A stretch of 64,000 nucleotides of DNA from positions 66,140 to 130,139 of the forward strand of contig JAVJSD010000089.1 in the NCBI GenBank assembly GCA_040219575.1, written 5' to 3'. The notes beneath the pieces are model-generated. The model saw only the letters and a list, made by a program, of their open reading frames with translations. It was not told the DNA's origin and ran no database searches. The translations under genes were made by a program, and so were the position numbers. Below, one piece after another: positions 31,469 to 40,471 of the stretch; the stretch's first letter is position 1, and every line of letters starts with the position of its first letter. Origin of the DNA: JAVJSD01 sp040219575 (lineage in GTDB: Bacteria > Planctomycetota > Planctomycetia > Pirellulales > Pirellulaceae).

Positions 31469-31762
31469 ATGATGGATTGCCCCGCGAAAATCGCTCAAGC
31501 TGATGTAGTTGCTTGGGCGACCATCGGCCACAACATCTTTCCTACTGGTAACACAATTCACCGAGTTGACGGTCACGTAATTGGTGCAGTTTCAGGTTTG
31601 GCAATTTGTCATGCGACGGACAACCGAGGATACTATCTGTTCTACTGCGATTCGTCCTGGCAAGAATTAGCAGACACTTGGCATCAATCGCTCGACGACG
31701 CAAAGGCCCAAGCGGAGTTCGAGTATCGAGGCATTGGACGTTGTTGGCACACTTGGGCATGA
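31469..31762 (+). CDS. small hypothetical protein
   Basis: A 97-residue protein starting with a MetMet pair 22 bases after the giant lipoprotein gene. It has balanced, globular composition (VAWATIGHNIFPTG; GAVSGLAICHATDNRGYYLF; WQELADTWHQSLDDAKAQAE) with four Cys and several Trp. Base composition is visibly more AT-rich than the neighbours, hinting at acquisition. No family was recognised; size and aromatic content resemble immunity-type or orphan proteins, but there is no evidence for that. Confidence 0.6.
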   Translation: MMDCPAKIAQADVVAWATIGHNIFPTGNTIHRVDGHVIGAVSGLAICHATDNRGYYLFYCDSSWQELADTWHQSLDDAKAQAEFEYRGIGRCWHTWA

Positions 31763-32090
31763 CAAGGCGCCGGCCCCGTGAACCCAACTCTCTATGCGAT
31801 TCAATGACTCGGTCCGCGCTTCAATGACGTGCGCGGCCCGGTGAGCTTGAACGTCGAACGGAAGGCCGCAGGCGTTGGCGGATCGCTTGCGGAGCGTTCC
31901 CAGCGACTGCGGCGTGGTGCGCACCGACTCCTGTCGGCTCCGACCAAGGAATCGCCATCAATATACAGGCGAGTCAGCCCTTGGCGGAGGTGGGAAAAAT
32001 TCTCGCCCTGACTAGATCGGCGCCTTCGCTATTTTGGGTGGAAACATCCACCGCCGAACGCCGCTTGTTGACGGTAGGGAGAAGAGAACC
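31763..32090. other. 328-base intergenic region
   Basis: No gene was seen. It contains a small hairpin (GGTGG-aaacat-CCACC near 32037-32052) and leads into the small basic frame at 32091. Confidence 0.4.
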
Positions 32091-32198
32091 ATGCCTGATG
32101 GAAAACGACGCCGCCGCCAATCCGAGAACCCGGCCCGAAACCGCTGGTACGCCCAGCACCGGGCCCGCCGCTTCCGCCGCCGGTTCGGCCTCAACTAG
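32091..32198 (+). CDS. putative 35-residue Arg-rich protein
   Basis: An ATG at 32091 preceded by AGGGAGAAGAG opens a frame of 35 residues: MPDGKRRRRQSENPARN and then a tail with RRFRRRFGLN, stop at 32196. About 14 of 35 residues are Arg or Lys. The composition resembles ribosome-associated or nucleic-acid-binding micro-proteins, but no known family fits. It is immediately followed by the strong palindromic repeat at 32222-32306, which could terminate its transcript. Only the SD-like sequence and composition support it. Confidence 0.4.
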   Translation: MPDGKRRRRQSENPARNRWYAQHRARRFRRRFGLN

Positions 32199-32221
32199 AG
32201 CCAGAAAACAAAAAAAAGCTG

Positions 32222-32306
32222 AACCGCTGATGAACGCTAATACCACGCTAATAGGATGGAATTCTTTCCTCTTTCATTAGCGTTCCCTTAGCGTTCATCA
32301 GCGGTT
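32222..32306. repeat. palindromic repeat / bidirectional terminator
   Basis: A perfect 19-bp inverted repeat (32222-32240 with 32288-32306, arm AACCGCTGATGAACGCTAA) is extended inward by a second imperfect block. It is flanked by an A tract (from 32207) and a T-rich tract (from 32307). It sits between convergent transcription units, so it fits a bidirectional terminator; the arm reads like a unit built from repeated AACGCTAAT words. Confidence 0.8.
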
Positions 32307-32325
32307 TCTCTTTTTCTTTTTCCGG

Positions 32326-35082
32326 CTAAGGAGCTTCCCCCGACTGAAAGTTCTCGGCGTCGGGATCGCCGCCGGATTCGAGGTAGGCGAGCAAGTCCAA
32401 AATCTCGTCCTCCTGCAGCGTGTCGAGCAGGCTGGCCGGCATCGGGGAGACGAGCGACGGCTGGCGGAATTCGATGTCGCCCGAGGCGATTTCGACCGTC
32501 CGCGCGGGATCGAGCGGGTCCGGCTCGATGATCACGCTCTTCCCGTCGTCGCCCAGCACGCGGCCGATCACGACCTTGCCGTCCGTGGTGACGATCGCTT
32601 CGTTGCGGAATTTTTCCGGCACCACCTTCGAGGGTTCGATCAGGGCGGTCAGCATGTCGCGGCGGCTGAACCGCCGGGCGACCTCCTTCAGGTCCGGGCC
32701 GACCGGTTTGCCGACCTCACCCAGCCGATGGCAGCGGCTGCACTGCCCGGCGACGAACAGATCGCGGCCCCGCTCGAACTCGCGATCGTGTCCGACGCGC
32801 TCCAGGTCGTCGAGCAGATCGGCGACCGACCACTTCCGCACGAACGACCGCTCGACGCTCTCGAGCGTATTGCTCTCCGGCGTCCTGGGCGGCTCCTCGG
32901 GCGCCAGCAGCGGCGCCAGTTCCGTGCGCTCCTCGGGAGAGAGCGTCGCCGCCGCGTCGTCGGTGATGTGCGTGAGGAACTGCGGCATGTAGCGGGCGCC
33001 GTCGAATTCTCGAGCGCGACGCAGCCATTGGAAGTATTGAGAACGCTGGGCCAGCGTCCAACCTTCGCCGACGACGCGGAGCGTGTACAGGTAGTGCAAT
33101 TTTTCTTCCTGCGTGCCGGCCGAGTCGAGCAGCGGCAGCGTCTTCTCGATCACCTGCGGCGATTCCAGGTAGACCAGCAGTTGGCAGAGAAAGTGGTTCG
33201 CCTCGTACGATTCACTCGGGTACAGCGACTCCAAACGGCGCGTCAGTCGGGCCTCGACGTCGCGGTCGAAGGGACGAAACATGCGGCAAAAACTGAGCAC
33301 CAGGCTCCGCAAAACAATCACGCGTTGCTCGTCGGTCTGGCTCTCGTCGCCGAGCAACTCTTCGGCTTTGGCCAGCAGCCGCGGCTGAAGAAAACGCGTG
33401 CCGGTGCGCGATAGTGCGAGCAACGCGGTCGCCGCGGCGGTGGGATGCTCCTCCGCCAGCGCGCGATCCTGCCAGGTGGTGAACGGCTGATGCTCCAGCG
33501 CCACTCGGGCGGCGTGGCGGATGTACGGGTCCGGGCTTTGCAGGTACTCCCAGATCGTGTCCAGCGCCTCGGGATTCGGCGCGGCGTGAAAGCGTTCCAG
33601 TTCGTGCCGGGTGTTGCGCAGCAACGCGCCGACGGCGTCTTCCTCGCTGACGGGCGCGGGTGTTTCTTCCGGAGGAGTTTCTTTGGTGGGCGTGTGCGCT
33701 GCGTTCGCGGGAGACGCGGCAGGTGTTTCCATCTCCGCGGCCGCCGGCGGCTCATAGGATTCGTGGCGCACGCGGTACAGTCCCGACTGCGTGCCGCGTC
33801 CGCCGGTCACGAAGTACATCGCGCCGTCGGACCCGAATTCCAGATCGGTCACGTTCAGCGGTTTGCCGCTCATGAACACCTCGGCCTCGCCCGTGTAGCC
33901 GGCGCCTTCGGGGGTGAGGTGCACGGCGAAGATGCGGCCGTAGGCCCAGTCCATGGCGAACAACGCCCGGCGGTACTTTTCGGGAAAGTGGCTGTGCGTG
34001 CCGAACTTGACGCCGGTCGGCGAACCGAGCCCCAGGTTCACCACCGCCGGCAGCGTGTCGGGATAGAAGTCGGGCCACTTGCCGGTCCCCTGCCGCCAGC
34101 CGTAATCGACGCCGGAAACGACATGGTTGATTCGCGTCGGCCGATACCACGGCGCGCCGGCGTCCCACTCCATGTCGGCGTCGAACGTGAACAGTTCGCC
34201 GTCGGCGTTGAAGTCGAGTCCGTACGGATTGCGAAACCCGCCGGCGAAAAGTTCGAACTTTTTGCCGTCGCGATCGGTGCGCAGCACGTGGCCGCCCGGC
34301 GCGCGGACGCCGGCGTTGAACAGCAGCCGGTCCCACTTGCAGGGAATCAAGCGGTCCTCGGCGAAGCGCGACAGCGGCGAGCCGGCGCGGTCATAGTCCT
34401 TGGGCGGCTGCACGTCGTTGCCGTGCATCAGGTAGATCATGCCATCCGGACCGAGGGCGAGGTCGTTGCGTCCGTGTCCCACGCCGCCGCCGGTCTGCAG
34501 CAGCAGCGTCACTTCGTCGAACTGGTCGTCGCCGGTGGTGTCGCGGAGGCGGTAGAAACCGCGCGAATTGTTGGCGTTTACATACAGGCTGTCATGCGCC
34601 CACAGCAATCCACGGCATTCCTCCAGCGTGTCGTTGATCGTTTCGATCAGCGGTTCGGGCGACTCTTCGTTGGGGGGCGTGATGCGGAGGATGCCCTTGT
34701 CCTCGCGGCCGATCAAGAATCGGCCGGCGTTGTCGAATGTCAGGCTGATCCAGGAGCCTTCTTCCTGTTCGGCTGAGCGTAACAACTCGACTTCGAAGCC
34801 CGCGACCACCTGCAGCTGTTCAGCGTCCTGCGCCGCCCCGGTCCCCAGGGCGAGTTTCCACTGGTCGTAGTCGTCGAAGGTGGCGCCGTCGGGTCGAACG
34901 TCTGAAAGACCGTCGCTTGGCGGATCTTCGCCGGGCTGGGCGCCGTCGGTTTGGTTGTTGTGGGGGGAGGCGGCCGGCTCATCCGCCACGACCGGCGGGC
35001 GCCCCGAGATCAGCAACGTGGCGATCGCGGCGGCGGCGAGCGACGCCCGACACAATCGTCGAGTAGCGAGGGCGAGATTCAT
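32326..35082 (-). CDS. PVC-type heme-binding protein (propeller - HEAT - cytochrome c)
   Basis: A 918-residue secreted protein with a signal peptide (ASLAAAAIATLLISGRPPVV). The propeller spans roughly residues 90-430, with landmarks VVAGFEVELLRSAEQEEGSW, the YLMHGNDVQPP segment and RNPYGLDFNADGELFTFDAD. HEAT repeats follow (about 480-760, YIRHAARVALEHQ), then a cytochrome c domain with CSRCH at about residue 795 (GQCSRCHRLGEVGKPVGPDL). It differs from the two giant proteins in having no SGNH and no cupredoxin domain. The family is thought to be membrane-bound dehydrogenase-like, passing electrons to its own heme; substrate unknown. The gene is monocistronic and converges on the palindromic repeat. 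Confidence 0.92.
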   Translation of the reverse strand: MNLALATRRLCRASLAAAAIATLLISGRPPVVADEPAASPHNNQTDGAQPGEDPPSDGLSDVRPDGATFDDYDQWKLALGTGAAQDAEQLQVVAGFEVELLRSAEQEEGSWISLTFDNAGRFLIGREDKGILRITPPNEESPEPLIETINDTLEECRGLLWAHDSLYVNANNSRGFYRLRDTTGDDQFDEVTLLLQTGGGVGHGRNDLALGPDGMIYLMHGNDVQPPKDYDRAGSPLSRFAEDRLIPCKWDRLLFNAGVRAPGGHVLRTDRDGKKFELFAGGFRNPYGLDFNADGELFTFDADMEWDAGAPWYRPTRINHVVSGVDYGWRQGTGKWPDFYPDTLPAVVNLGLGSPTGVKFGTHSHFPEKYRRALFAMDWAYGRIFAVHLTPEGAGYTGEAEVFMSGKPLNVTDLEFGSDGAMYFVTGGRGTQSGLYRVRHESYEPPAAAEMETPAASPANAAHTPTKETPPEETPAPVSEEDAVGALLRNTRHELERFHAAPNPEALDTIWEYLQSPDPYIRHAARVALEHQPFTTWQDRALAEEHPTAAATALLALSRTGTRFLQPRLLAKAEELLGDESQTDEQRVIVLRSLVLSFCRMFRPFDRDVEARLTRRLESLYPSESYEANHFLCQLLVYLESPQVIEKTLPLLDSAGTQEEKLHYLYTLRVVGEGWTLAQRSQYFQWLRRAREFDGARYMPQFLTHITDDAAATLSPEERTELAPLLAPEEPPRTPESNTLESVERSFVRKWSVADLLDDLERVGHDREFERGRDLFVAGQCSRCHRLGEVGKPVGPDLKEVARRFSRRDMLTALIEPSKVVPEKFRNEAIVTTDGKVVIGRVLGDDGKSVIIEPDPLDPARTVEIASGDIEFRQPSLVSPMPASLLDTLQEDEILDLLAYLESGGDPDAENFQSGEAP

Positions 35083-35302
35083 GCGGCGGGTGATGATGCA
35101 GTGGGGTGGTGTGCAATCGGCGGGGGAAGAAGCGAAGCGGCGCCGGTGAGCGCCGTCCCACTTTCCACCTTCATTCTAAGTCGGTTGACTGGACGATTGC
35201 AAAGCTCCGCGCCTCCCCGTCTCCCCGGCGACGGAGCGAATCGGGGCGGAGCGGTCATGCCAAGGGTAAGCAGACGAGTCCGCTGACGGTATACTTGCCG
35301 AA

Positions 35303-35839
35303 ATGCACCCCAGCGAGAGCGATCCGCGTCGCAATATCGAAATCAAGTGCCGCCTGGCGAGCCTGTCGGAAACGCGGCGGCTGGTGGAAGCGATCGCCAC
35401 CGACCGACTGGGAGTGATCCGCCAGACCGACACGTATTTTTTCACGCGCACGGGGCGGTTGAAACTGCGCGAGGCCGATCCGGGCGGGGCCCAATTGGTG
35501 GCCTACGAGCGAGGAGACGCCCGCGAAGCCCGGCCGAGCGACTACCGTTTGGTTTCGGTGATCGATCCCCCCGGCGTGAAAGCGGCGTTGGCCGAAACAT
35601 TGGGCGTGCAGGCCGTGGTCGCCAAGACGCGCGAAGTGTTCATTTATCACAACGTGCGCATCCACCTGGACGACGTCGCACAGCTGGGTGAGTTTCTGGA
35701 ATTGGAGGCGATCGTCGGTCCCACGGCCGGCGAGGCGGTCTGTCGCGAGCGGCTGCAAACGCTGCAGCAAGCCCTGCGTATCGGCGCAAGTGATTTGGTG
35801 TCGGTCTCTTACAGTAACATGATCGCAGACCGTTGCTAA
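35303..35839 (+). CDS. CYTH-domain protein (class IV adenylate cyclase / thiamine-triphosphatase-like)
   Basis: A 178-residue cytoplasmic protein with the triphosphate tunnel signature. The N-terminal NIEIKCRL supplies the EXEXK-like strand (Glu and Lys kept, first Glu replaced by Asn). RQTDTYFFTRTGRLKLRE gives the second and third strands, and HLDDVAQLGEFLELEAIVGP the conserved acidic strands. CYTH proteins act on triphosphates or make cAMP; which applies here cannot be told. The change of the first metal-binding Glu is worth noting. It precedes citrate synthase by about 217 bases. Confidence 0.88.
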   Translation: MHPSESDPRRNIEIKCRLASLSETRRLVEAIATDRLGVIRQTDTYFFTRTGRLKLREADPGGAQLVAYERGDAREARPSDYRLVSVIDPPGVKAALAETLGVQAVVAKTREVFIYHNVRIHLDDVAQLGEFLELEAIVGPTAGEAVCRERLQTLQQALRIGASDLVSVSYSNMIADRC

Positions 35840-36056
35840 CTTTTCGCGGTCGCACGGCTTTTTCCAAAATCCAAGCGGTACGCGCCGACCGGCTGGACCG
35901 TGTTGTGGGAGAGGGACGCAGGGGCCTTGGCCTGGCCGACTTCCGTGGGGCGAATTGTGGAACGTACACCGGGTCGTTAAACTGCCCTTGCACCGAGACG
36001 CTAAGCCCCCTCCCTGGATGGTCTCGCGATGAACCGTGACGCCAAGGAAACCATCG

Positions 36057-37346
36057 ATGTCTGAAACTGCGAAATTGAAATACGGCGACGAGGAGATCGA
36101 CCTGCCCCTCGTGGTGGGGACCGAGAACGAGCGCGCGGTCGATATCGGCAAGCTCCGTGGCTCGACCGGGATGATCACGCTGGACGAAGGGTACGGAAAC
36201 ACCGGCGCCACACTGAGTTCGATCACGTACCTCGATGGGGAACAGGGCATTCTGCGGTATCGCGGCTATCCGGTCGAAGTGCTGGCCAAGAACTGCGATT
36301 TCGTCGAAACCTGCTACCTGTTGATTTACGGCGATCTGCCCACCGAGAAGCAACTCGACAACTTCCGCAAGGCCATCCGGCGGCACACGATGCTGCACGA
36401 GGACATGCGGTCGTTCTACAACGGCTTTCCTCGCGACGCCCACCCGATGGCGATCCTGTCGTCGGTGGTGGGGGCCCTGTCGACCTTCTACCAGGATTCG
36501 CTCGATCCCCACGATCCCGAGCAGGTGGAGGTGTCGATCTACCGCCTGATCGCCAAGTTGCCCACCATCGCCGCTTACAGCTTCAAGAAGTCGATCGGGC
36601 AGCCGTTCGTGTACCCGCAGAACGACCTGTCGTACGGCGAGAATTTCCTGCAGATGATGTTCGCGGTGCCGAGCGAACCGTATGAGGTGGATCCCGACTT
36701 CGTGGAAGCCCTCAACCTGCTGCTGATCGTCCACGCCGACCACGAGCAGAATTGCAGCACTTCGACGGTGCGGATCGTCGGTTCGTCGAACGCCAACCTG
36801 TTCGCCTCGATCGCGGCCGGCATCTGCGCCCTGTGGGGACCGTTGCATGGCGGCGCCAACGAGGCCGTGGTCAACATGCTCGAGCAGATCCGCGAGGACG
36901 GCGGCGACGTCGAGCGGTATGTGAACATGGCCAAGGACAAGGCCAGCGGCTTCCGCCTGATGGGCTTCGGACATCGCGTCTACAAAAACTTCGATCCCCG
37001 GGCCACGATTATCAAGTCGGCCTGCGACAAACTGCTGGCGAAGATGGACATCGACGATCCGCTATTCGAGATCGCCAAGTATCTTGAAAAGGCGGCCCTC
37101 AACGATCCCTACTTCGTCGAGCGGAAGCTCTATCCGAACGTCGATTTCTACTCCGGCGTGATCTATCGGGCGATCGGCATCCCGGTGCAGATGTTCACCG
37201 TGTTGTTCGCCATCGGCCGGCTGCCCGGCTGGATCGCGCATTGGGTCGAGATGCACAAGTCGCCCAACAAACGCATCGGGCGTCCGCGACAGGTGTACAT
37301 GGGACACACCAAACGCGACTTCCTGCCGATCGAGAAGCGCGGCTAG
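36057..37346 (+). CDS. gltA: citrate synthase
   Basis: A 429-residue enzyme condensing acetyl-CoA and oxaloacetate to citrate in the TCA cycle. AAGGAAA precedes the ATG at 36057. All landmarks are present: TYLDGEQGILRYRGYP, SVVGALSTFYQDSLD, the catalytic His in WGPLHGGANEAVVNML, the second His in GFGHRVYKNFDPRA, and the catalytic Asp in NVDFYSGVIYRAIGIPVQMF. The sequence is of the type I (Gram-negative, NADH-sensitive-type length) form. Strongly conserved and unremarkable. Downstream lies a full paired-hairpin repeat. Confidence 0.97.
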   Translation: MSETAKLKYGDEEIDLPLVVGTENERAVDIGKLRGSTGMITLDEGYGNTGATLSSITYLDGEQGILRYRGYPVEVLAKNCDFVETCYLLIYGDLPTEKQLDNFRKAIRRHTMLHEDMRSFYNGFPRDAHPMAILSSVVGALSTFYQDSLDPHDPEQVEVSIYRLIAKLPTIAAYSFKKSIGQPFVYPQNDLSYGENFLQMMFAVPSEPYEVDPDFVEALNLLLIVHADHEQNCSTSTVRIVGSSNANLFASIAAGICALWGPLHGGANEAVVNMLEQIREDGGDVERYVNMAKDKASGFRLMGFGHRVYKNFDPRATIIKSACDKLLAKMDIDDPLFEIAKYLEKAALNDPYFVERKLYPNVDFYSGVIYRAIGIPVQMFTVLFAIGRLPGWIAHWVEMHKSPNKRIGRPRQVYMGHTKRDFLPIEKRG

Positions 37347-37371
37347 CATCGCGCTATCGCTCAGATTCCAC

Positions 37372-37444
37372 GTAGCAGAAGTCGTGAGACTTCTGGAAGT
37401 TCCATCGTTGCTCCGAATTACCGAACTCTCACGAGTGCGGCTAC
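37372..37444. repeat. paired-hairpin dispersed repeat, copy 2
   Basis: It starts GTAGC and ends GCTAC. Hairpin 1 is AGAAGTC-gtga-GACTTCT, hairpin 2 has ACTC-tcac-GAGT. The two halves are inverted relative to each other, with different stems but complementary loops. It lies between citrate synthase (plus) and a small minus-strand gene, where it may terminate transcription. Confidence 0.75.
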
Positions 37445-37478
37445 CCTGTTCCACGGCCCCAACGCCAGGGCGGTAGGC

Positions 37479-37787
37479 TCAGGGCGTCGGAAGCAGGCAG
37501 GCGTCGGTCGCCGAGGCGGCCAGTGGGAGGCAGGGCGCTGCTTCCTGCACGGGTTCTTCCGCTTCTTGCCACATCTCCTCGGTAATGCCGTAACGCGCCA
37601 GCACGAGTTGCAGCAATCCGCTGATGTGCTGCGGTCCTTGTCCACGCGAGGTTGCAGGATTCCGCGAGACCGACTTTCTCGCTTGCAGTTTCACCGCCGC
37701 TTGCCGCGCTGAGGCTTGGGGGGCCCTCCGGGCTGCGTTTGACCGTTGCGACGCGTTGCGGGCTGTTTTCAGAATCGTCGATGCCAT
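37479..37787 (-). CDS. small hypothetical protein with strong promoter
   Basis: A 102-residue protein. The ATG at 37787 is preceded by AGGTGG, and a near-consensus sigma-70 promoter lies 40-70 bases upstream. The N-terminal half is basic and Ala-rich (KTARNASQRSNAARRAPQAS), perhaps nucleic-acid binding. The C-terminal part is acidic and ordered (QHISGLLQLVLARYGITEEM, then a run ending EAAPCLPL). No family was recognised. The combination of promoter, ribosome-binding site and a structured C-terminal half makes it a likely real gene despite its small size. Confidence 0.62.
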   Translation of the reverse strand: MASTILKTARNASQRSNAARRAPQASARQAAVKLQARKSVSRNPATSRGQGPQHISGLLQLVLARYGITEEMWQEAEEPVQEAAPCLPLAASATDACLLPTP

Positions 37788-38108
37788 CTTCCACCTGATT
37801 CGGTTGGGGGAACTTGTCGCACCTAACACATTGTAGGTGATAGTGTACAGATGTCAACTGTTTACTGCTTGGGCTGCCAGCGGCCGCCCAAGCATAAGAT
37901 CGCGGGGCGGCGGGACACCTGCGGTCACTCCCCGCAAGAAATAATCGAGCCGTACACGAAAGTGCGGAGAAGCTGCCGCCCATTACCGAAGCGCCGCGCC
38001 GGATATGGCGGCAAGAACGGCCTCGTGAACGTGAGGACGTAGCTGAGAATTGAGGCCGCGGCGCACGGCAGTTCCGCCGGCGTCGGACTTGCTCAGGAGC
38101 AATCCAGC
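37788..38108. other. 321-base intergenic region
   Basis: Upstream region of the small minus-strand gene, holding its promoter (37830-37857) and, just beyond it, an inverted repeat GCTTGGGC...GCCCAAGC at 37867-37893 that could be an upstream operator. Nothing gene-like was seen. Confidence 0.5.
37830..37857 (-). promoter_or_regulatory. near-consensus sigma-70 promoter
   Basis: On the minus strand TTGACA (37857-37852), a 16-base spacer, and TACAAT (37835-37830). It points at the small gene starting at 37787; the predicted start of transcription is about 35 bases before the ATG. Confidence 0.65.
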
Positions 38109-38861
38109 CTATCGCGGCCGGTAGCCGAGTCGCTGCATTTCGGCTTCCGCCAGGGCGAGCTCCGCGACGGTGTTGATGCTCAAGGCTTCGCACGCTTTCA
38201 GCACAGGAAGGGCCTGCACGTCGCGCCCCAGGCCGAGCAGAATGCGGGGACAGTCCGTCAGATAGTACTCCCGCTGCCGATTCTCGCAGGTGAGCCGCTC
38301 GAGCGATTCCAACAGGGCGGAGGAATCGAACACGTAGGTGCTCATGTTCACCTCGCGGATGCGCCGCTGCTCGGGCGTCGCGTCGCGCTCCTCGACAATC
38401 CCTTGAAAGGCGCCCGTGGGATCGCGGACGATGCGGCCCAACCCTTGCGGGTCGTCCTTAATCACCGTCCCCAGAATGCAGGCCGGCCGCTGCTGGCGAA
38501 ATCGCGCCAGCAACTGCTCGATCGAATCCTGCTGCACCAGCGGCGAATCGCCGGTGACGACCAGCACGGGGCCGTCGTGCGCGGTAAGCGATTCGCGGCA
38601 CATCATCACGGCGTGGCCCGTGCCAAGTTGCTCGCTCTGCAGTGCGAACTCGACGTTCGACCGGCCGGCGAGCGCCTGCCGCACATCTTCCGAGCGATAT
38701 CCGACGACGACCAAGGCCCGCTCGACGCCGGCCGCGAAGACAGCGTCGAGCACCCAGTCGATGAGCGGTCGATCGAGCGCCCGGCAGAGCACCTTGGGCA
38801 GGTCGCTCTCCATCCGCGTCCCCTTGCCGGCCGCCAGTACGACGGCGATCGGTGCATCCAT
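38109..38861 (-). CDS. GlmU-N-like nucleotidyltransferase
   Basis: A 250-residue sugar-nucleotide pyrophosphorylase domain of the GlmU N-terminal type, forming UDP-GlcNAc or a related nucleotide sugar. VLAAGKGTRM is the nucleotide-binding loop at residues 8-17, LPKVL follows, and EQLGTGHAVMMC, TGDSPLV and GLGRIVRDPTGAF match the UTP and metal sites of the family. The left-handed beta-helix acetyltransferase half of bifunctional GlmU is missing; the protein ends at the domain boundary, as in several planctomycete homologues. It begins 10 bases after the mgtE stop, so the two are co-transcribed. Confidence 0.92.
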   Translation of the reverse strand: MDAPIAVVLAAGKGTRMESDLPKVLCRALDRPLIDWVLDAVFAAGVERALVVVGYRSEDVRQALAGRSNVEFALQSEQLGTGHAVMMCRESLTAHDGPVLVVTGDSPLVQQDSIEQLLARFRQQRPACILGTVIKDDPQGLGRIVRDPTGAFQGIVEERDATPEQRRIREVNMSTYVFDSSALLESLERLTCENRQREYYLTDCPRILLGLGRDVQALPVLKACEALSINTVAELALAEAEMQRLGYRPR

Positions 38862-38871
38862 GGCGAAACCT

Positions 38872-40230
38872 CTAACCTCCCTGCGTGAGTAGGACCATCG
38901 CCACCGTCATATAGATGATGATGCCGACGTTGTCGGAAATGGCGGCCACAAATGGATTGCTCATCAGCGCCGGATCGAGTCCCAGGCGATGAAAGATCAG
39001 CGGCAGCATCGAGCCGAACATCGTTCCCGATGTGACCACCAGCAGCAGCGTAATGGGAATCACGAAAGCCTCGTGCCACCGCGGCGCGACGAACAACGCC
39101 ACGATCAGGCCGAACGAGGCCAACATGCCGCCCAACACCAGGCCCATGAAGAATTCGCGCCGCATGATGCGCCACCAGTCGCGGAGCGTGATGTGACCGC
39201 GCGACAGGGCGCTGATGATCAACGTGGCCGATTGGCTGCCCGAGTTGCCGCCGCTGGAGATGACCAGCGGGATGAACGCCACCAGCCAGGCCCACTCGGC
39301 GAGGCGGTCTTCGTACATCCTCAGCGAGACGGCGGTGAACAGCGCCGCCACGAACAGGATGCAGAGCCAGATGCCGCGCTTCCAGGAGAGCGTGAAGAAG
39401 TGCGTCAGCAGGTAGCTTTCGTCGAGCGGGGCCACCGCCGCGCTCATGTGGGCGTCCTCCAGAGCCTCCTCGTGCATGACGTCGATCACGTCGTCGTGCG
39501 TGATGATGCCCAGCATGCGGTACTCGTCGTCGACCACCGGAATCGCCAGCAGGTCGTACCGCGCCACCTTGTTGGCGACCTCTTCCTGATCGTCGAGCAC
39601 GTGGGCGGTGACCAGCTCCGTCTCCATCAGGTCGCGCAGCGGGGTGTCGGGCTTGCCCATCTTCGAGACGAGTTGCCGGGCGGAGACCAGGCCGCGGAGG
39701 TGTCCCGCGTCGTCGACCGCGTAGATGTAGTAGATCGTCTCGTACTCTTCCGCCTGGCGGCGCAAGTCGTCGAGCGCCTCGCGGACCGTGAGGTTTTCGC
39801 TGAGCTTGGCGACCTCGGTGGTCATCACCGCGCCGGCGACGCCTTCGGGATAAGCGCTGAGGCGGAGGATGTCGCGGCGCTCGTCGGCAGGCAGCAGCGG
39901 CAACAGCTCCTGCACGACGTCGTCTTCGACGTCGCTGAGCACGTCGACGCGGTCGTCCGGCGCCAGTTCCGCGATCAGTTCGGCGATCTGGGCGCGATCC
40001 TGCGACTCGATGATCTCGATCTGCTTGTGATGCTCGAAGAAGCTGAAGATTTCGGCCCGCGTCGGCGCATCGGCAAACGACAATACGCGCCAGGCCTCGT
40101 CGGCCGAGAGCCCCTCCATGAATTCCGCCGTCCGCGCCGGGTGCAGCGCTTCGCAGAACTCCGTCAGCTCGGCCGTATTGTTCTCGGCCAGCATCTCGCG
40201 AAGTTCGGGAAGAAACAGCGTGTTGACCAT
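38872..40230 (-). CDS. mgtE: magnesium transporter MgtE
   Basis: A 452-residue inner-membrane Mg2+ channel. The N domain (residues ~20-130) has EFCEALHPARTAEFMEGLSA and helical repeats. Two CBS domains (~135-255) include RGLVSARQLVSKMGK and LGIITHDDVIDVMHEEA. The C-terminal membrane part (~280-450) carries the MgtE pore signature around ISSGGNSGSQSATLIISALS. In known MgtE, Mg2+ binding to the cytoplasmic domains closes the channel. No M-box riboswitch was recognised upstream. It is the first gene of a two-gene unit with the nucleotidyltransferase. Confidence 0.95.
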   Translation of the reverse strand: MVNTLFLPELREMLAENNTAELTEFCEALHPARTAEFMEGLSADEAWRVLSFADAPTRAEIFSFFEHHKQIEIIESQDRAQIAELIAELAPDDRVDVLSDVEDDVVQELLPLLPADERRDILRLSAYPEGVAGAVMTTEVAKLSENLTVREALDDLRRQAEEYETIYYIYAVDDAGHLRGLVSARQLVSKMGKPDTPLRDLMETELVTAHVLDDQEEVANKVARYDLLAIPVVDDEYRMLGIITHDDVIDVMHEEALEDAHMSAAVAPLDESYLLTHFFTLSWKRGIWLCILFVAALFTAVSLRMYEDRLAEWAWLVAFIPLVISSGGNSGSQSATLIISALSRGHITLRDWWRIMRREFFMGLVLGGMLASFGLIVALFVAPRWHEAFVIPITLLLVVTSGTMFGSMLPLIFHRLGLDPALMSNPFVAAISDNVGIIIYMTVAMVLLTQGG

Positions 40231-40471
40231 CAGGCGGGCTGATTCGGCGGACGGAGGGAGAAGTGTCTACGGCGCGGACGCCCGGGGAAGCAAGAGTCGA
40301 CAAACCAAGAGAGCGCCAGTTTCCAGCGACCGGCCCATTTCGAGAGGATCGACGGCGAGCGTCCTCAGCAGTATTCAGCGGTCGGCGCGATGTGTCAACG
40401 CGGTCTCGCCCCGGAACACAAGCCGCGGCCAGGCCGGCGGCGTCGCCCTTGCTGCGTCAGGAGTTGCTGCG

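Noticed and set aside
40231..40471. M-box magnesium riboswitch before mgtE
   Set aside because: The 241-base region shows no conserved M-box elements.
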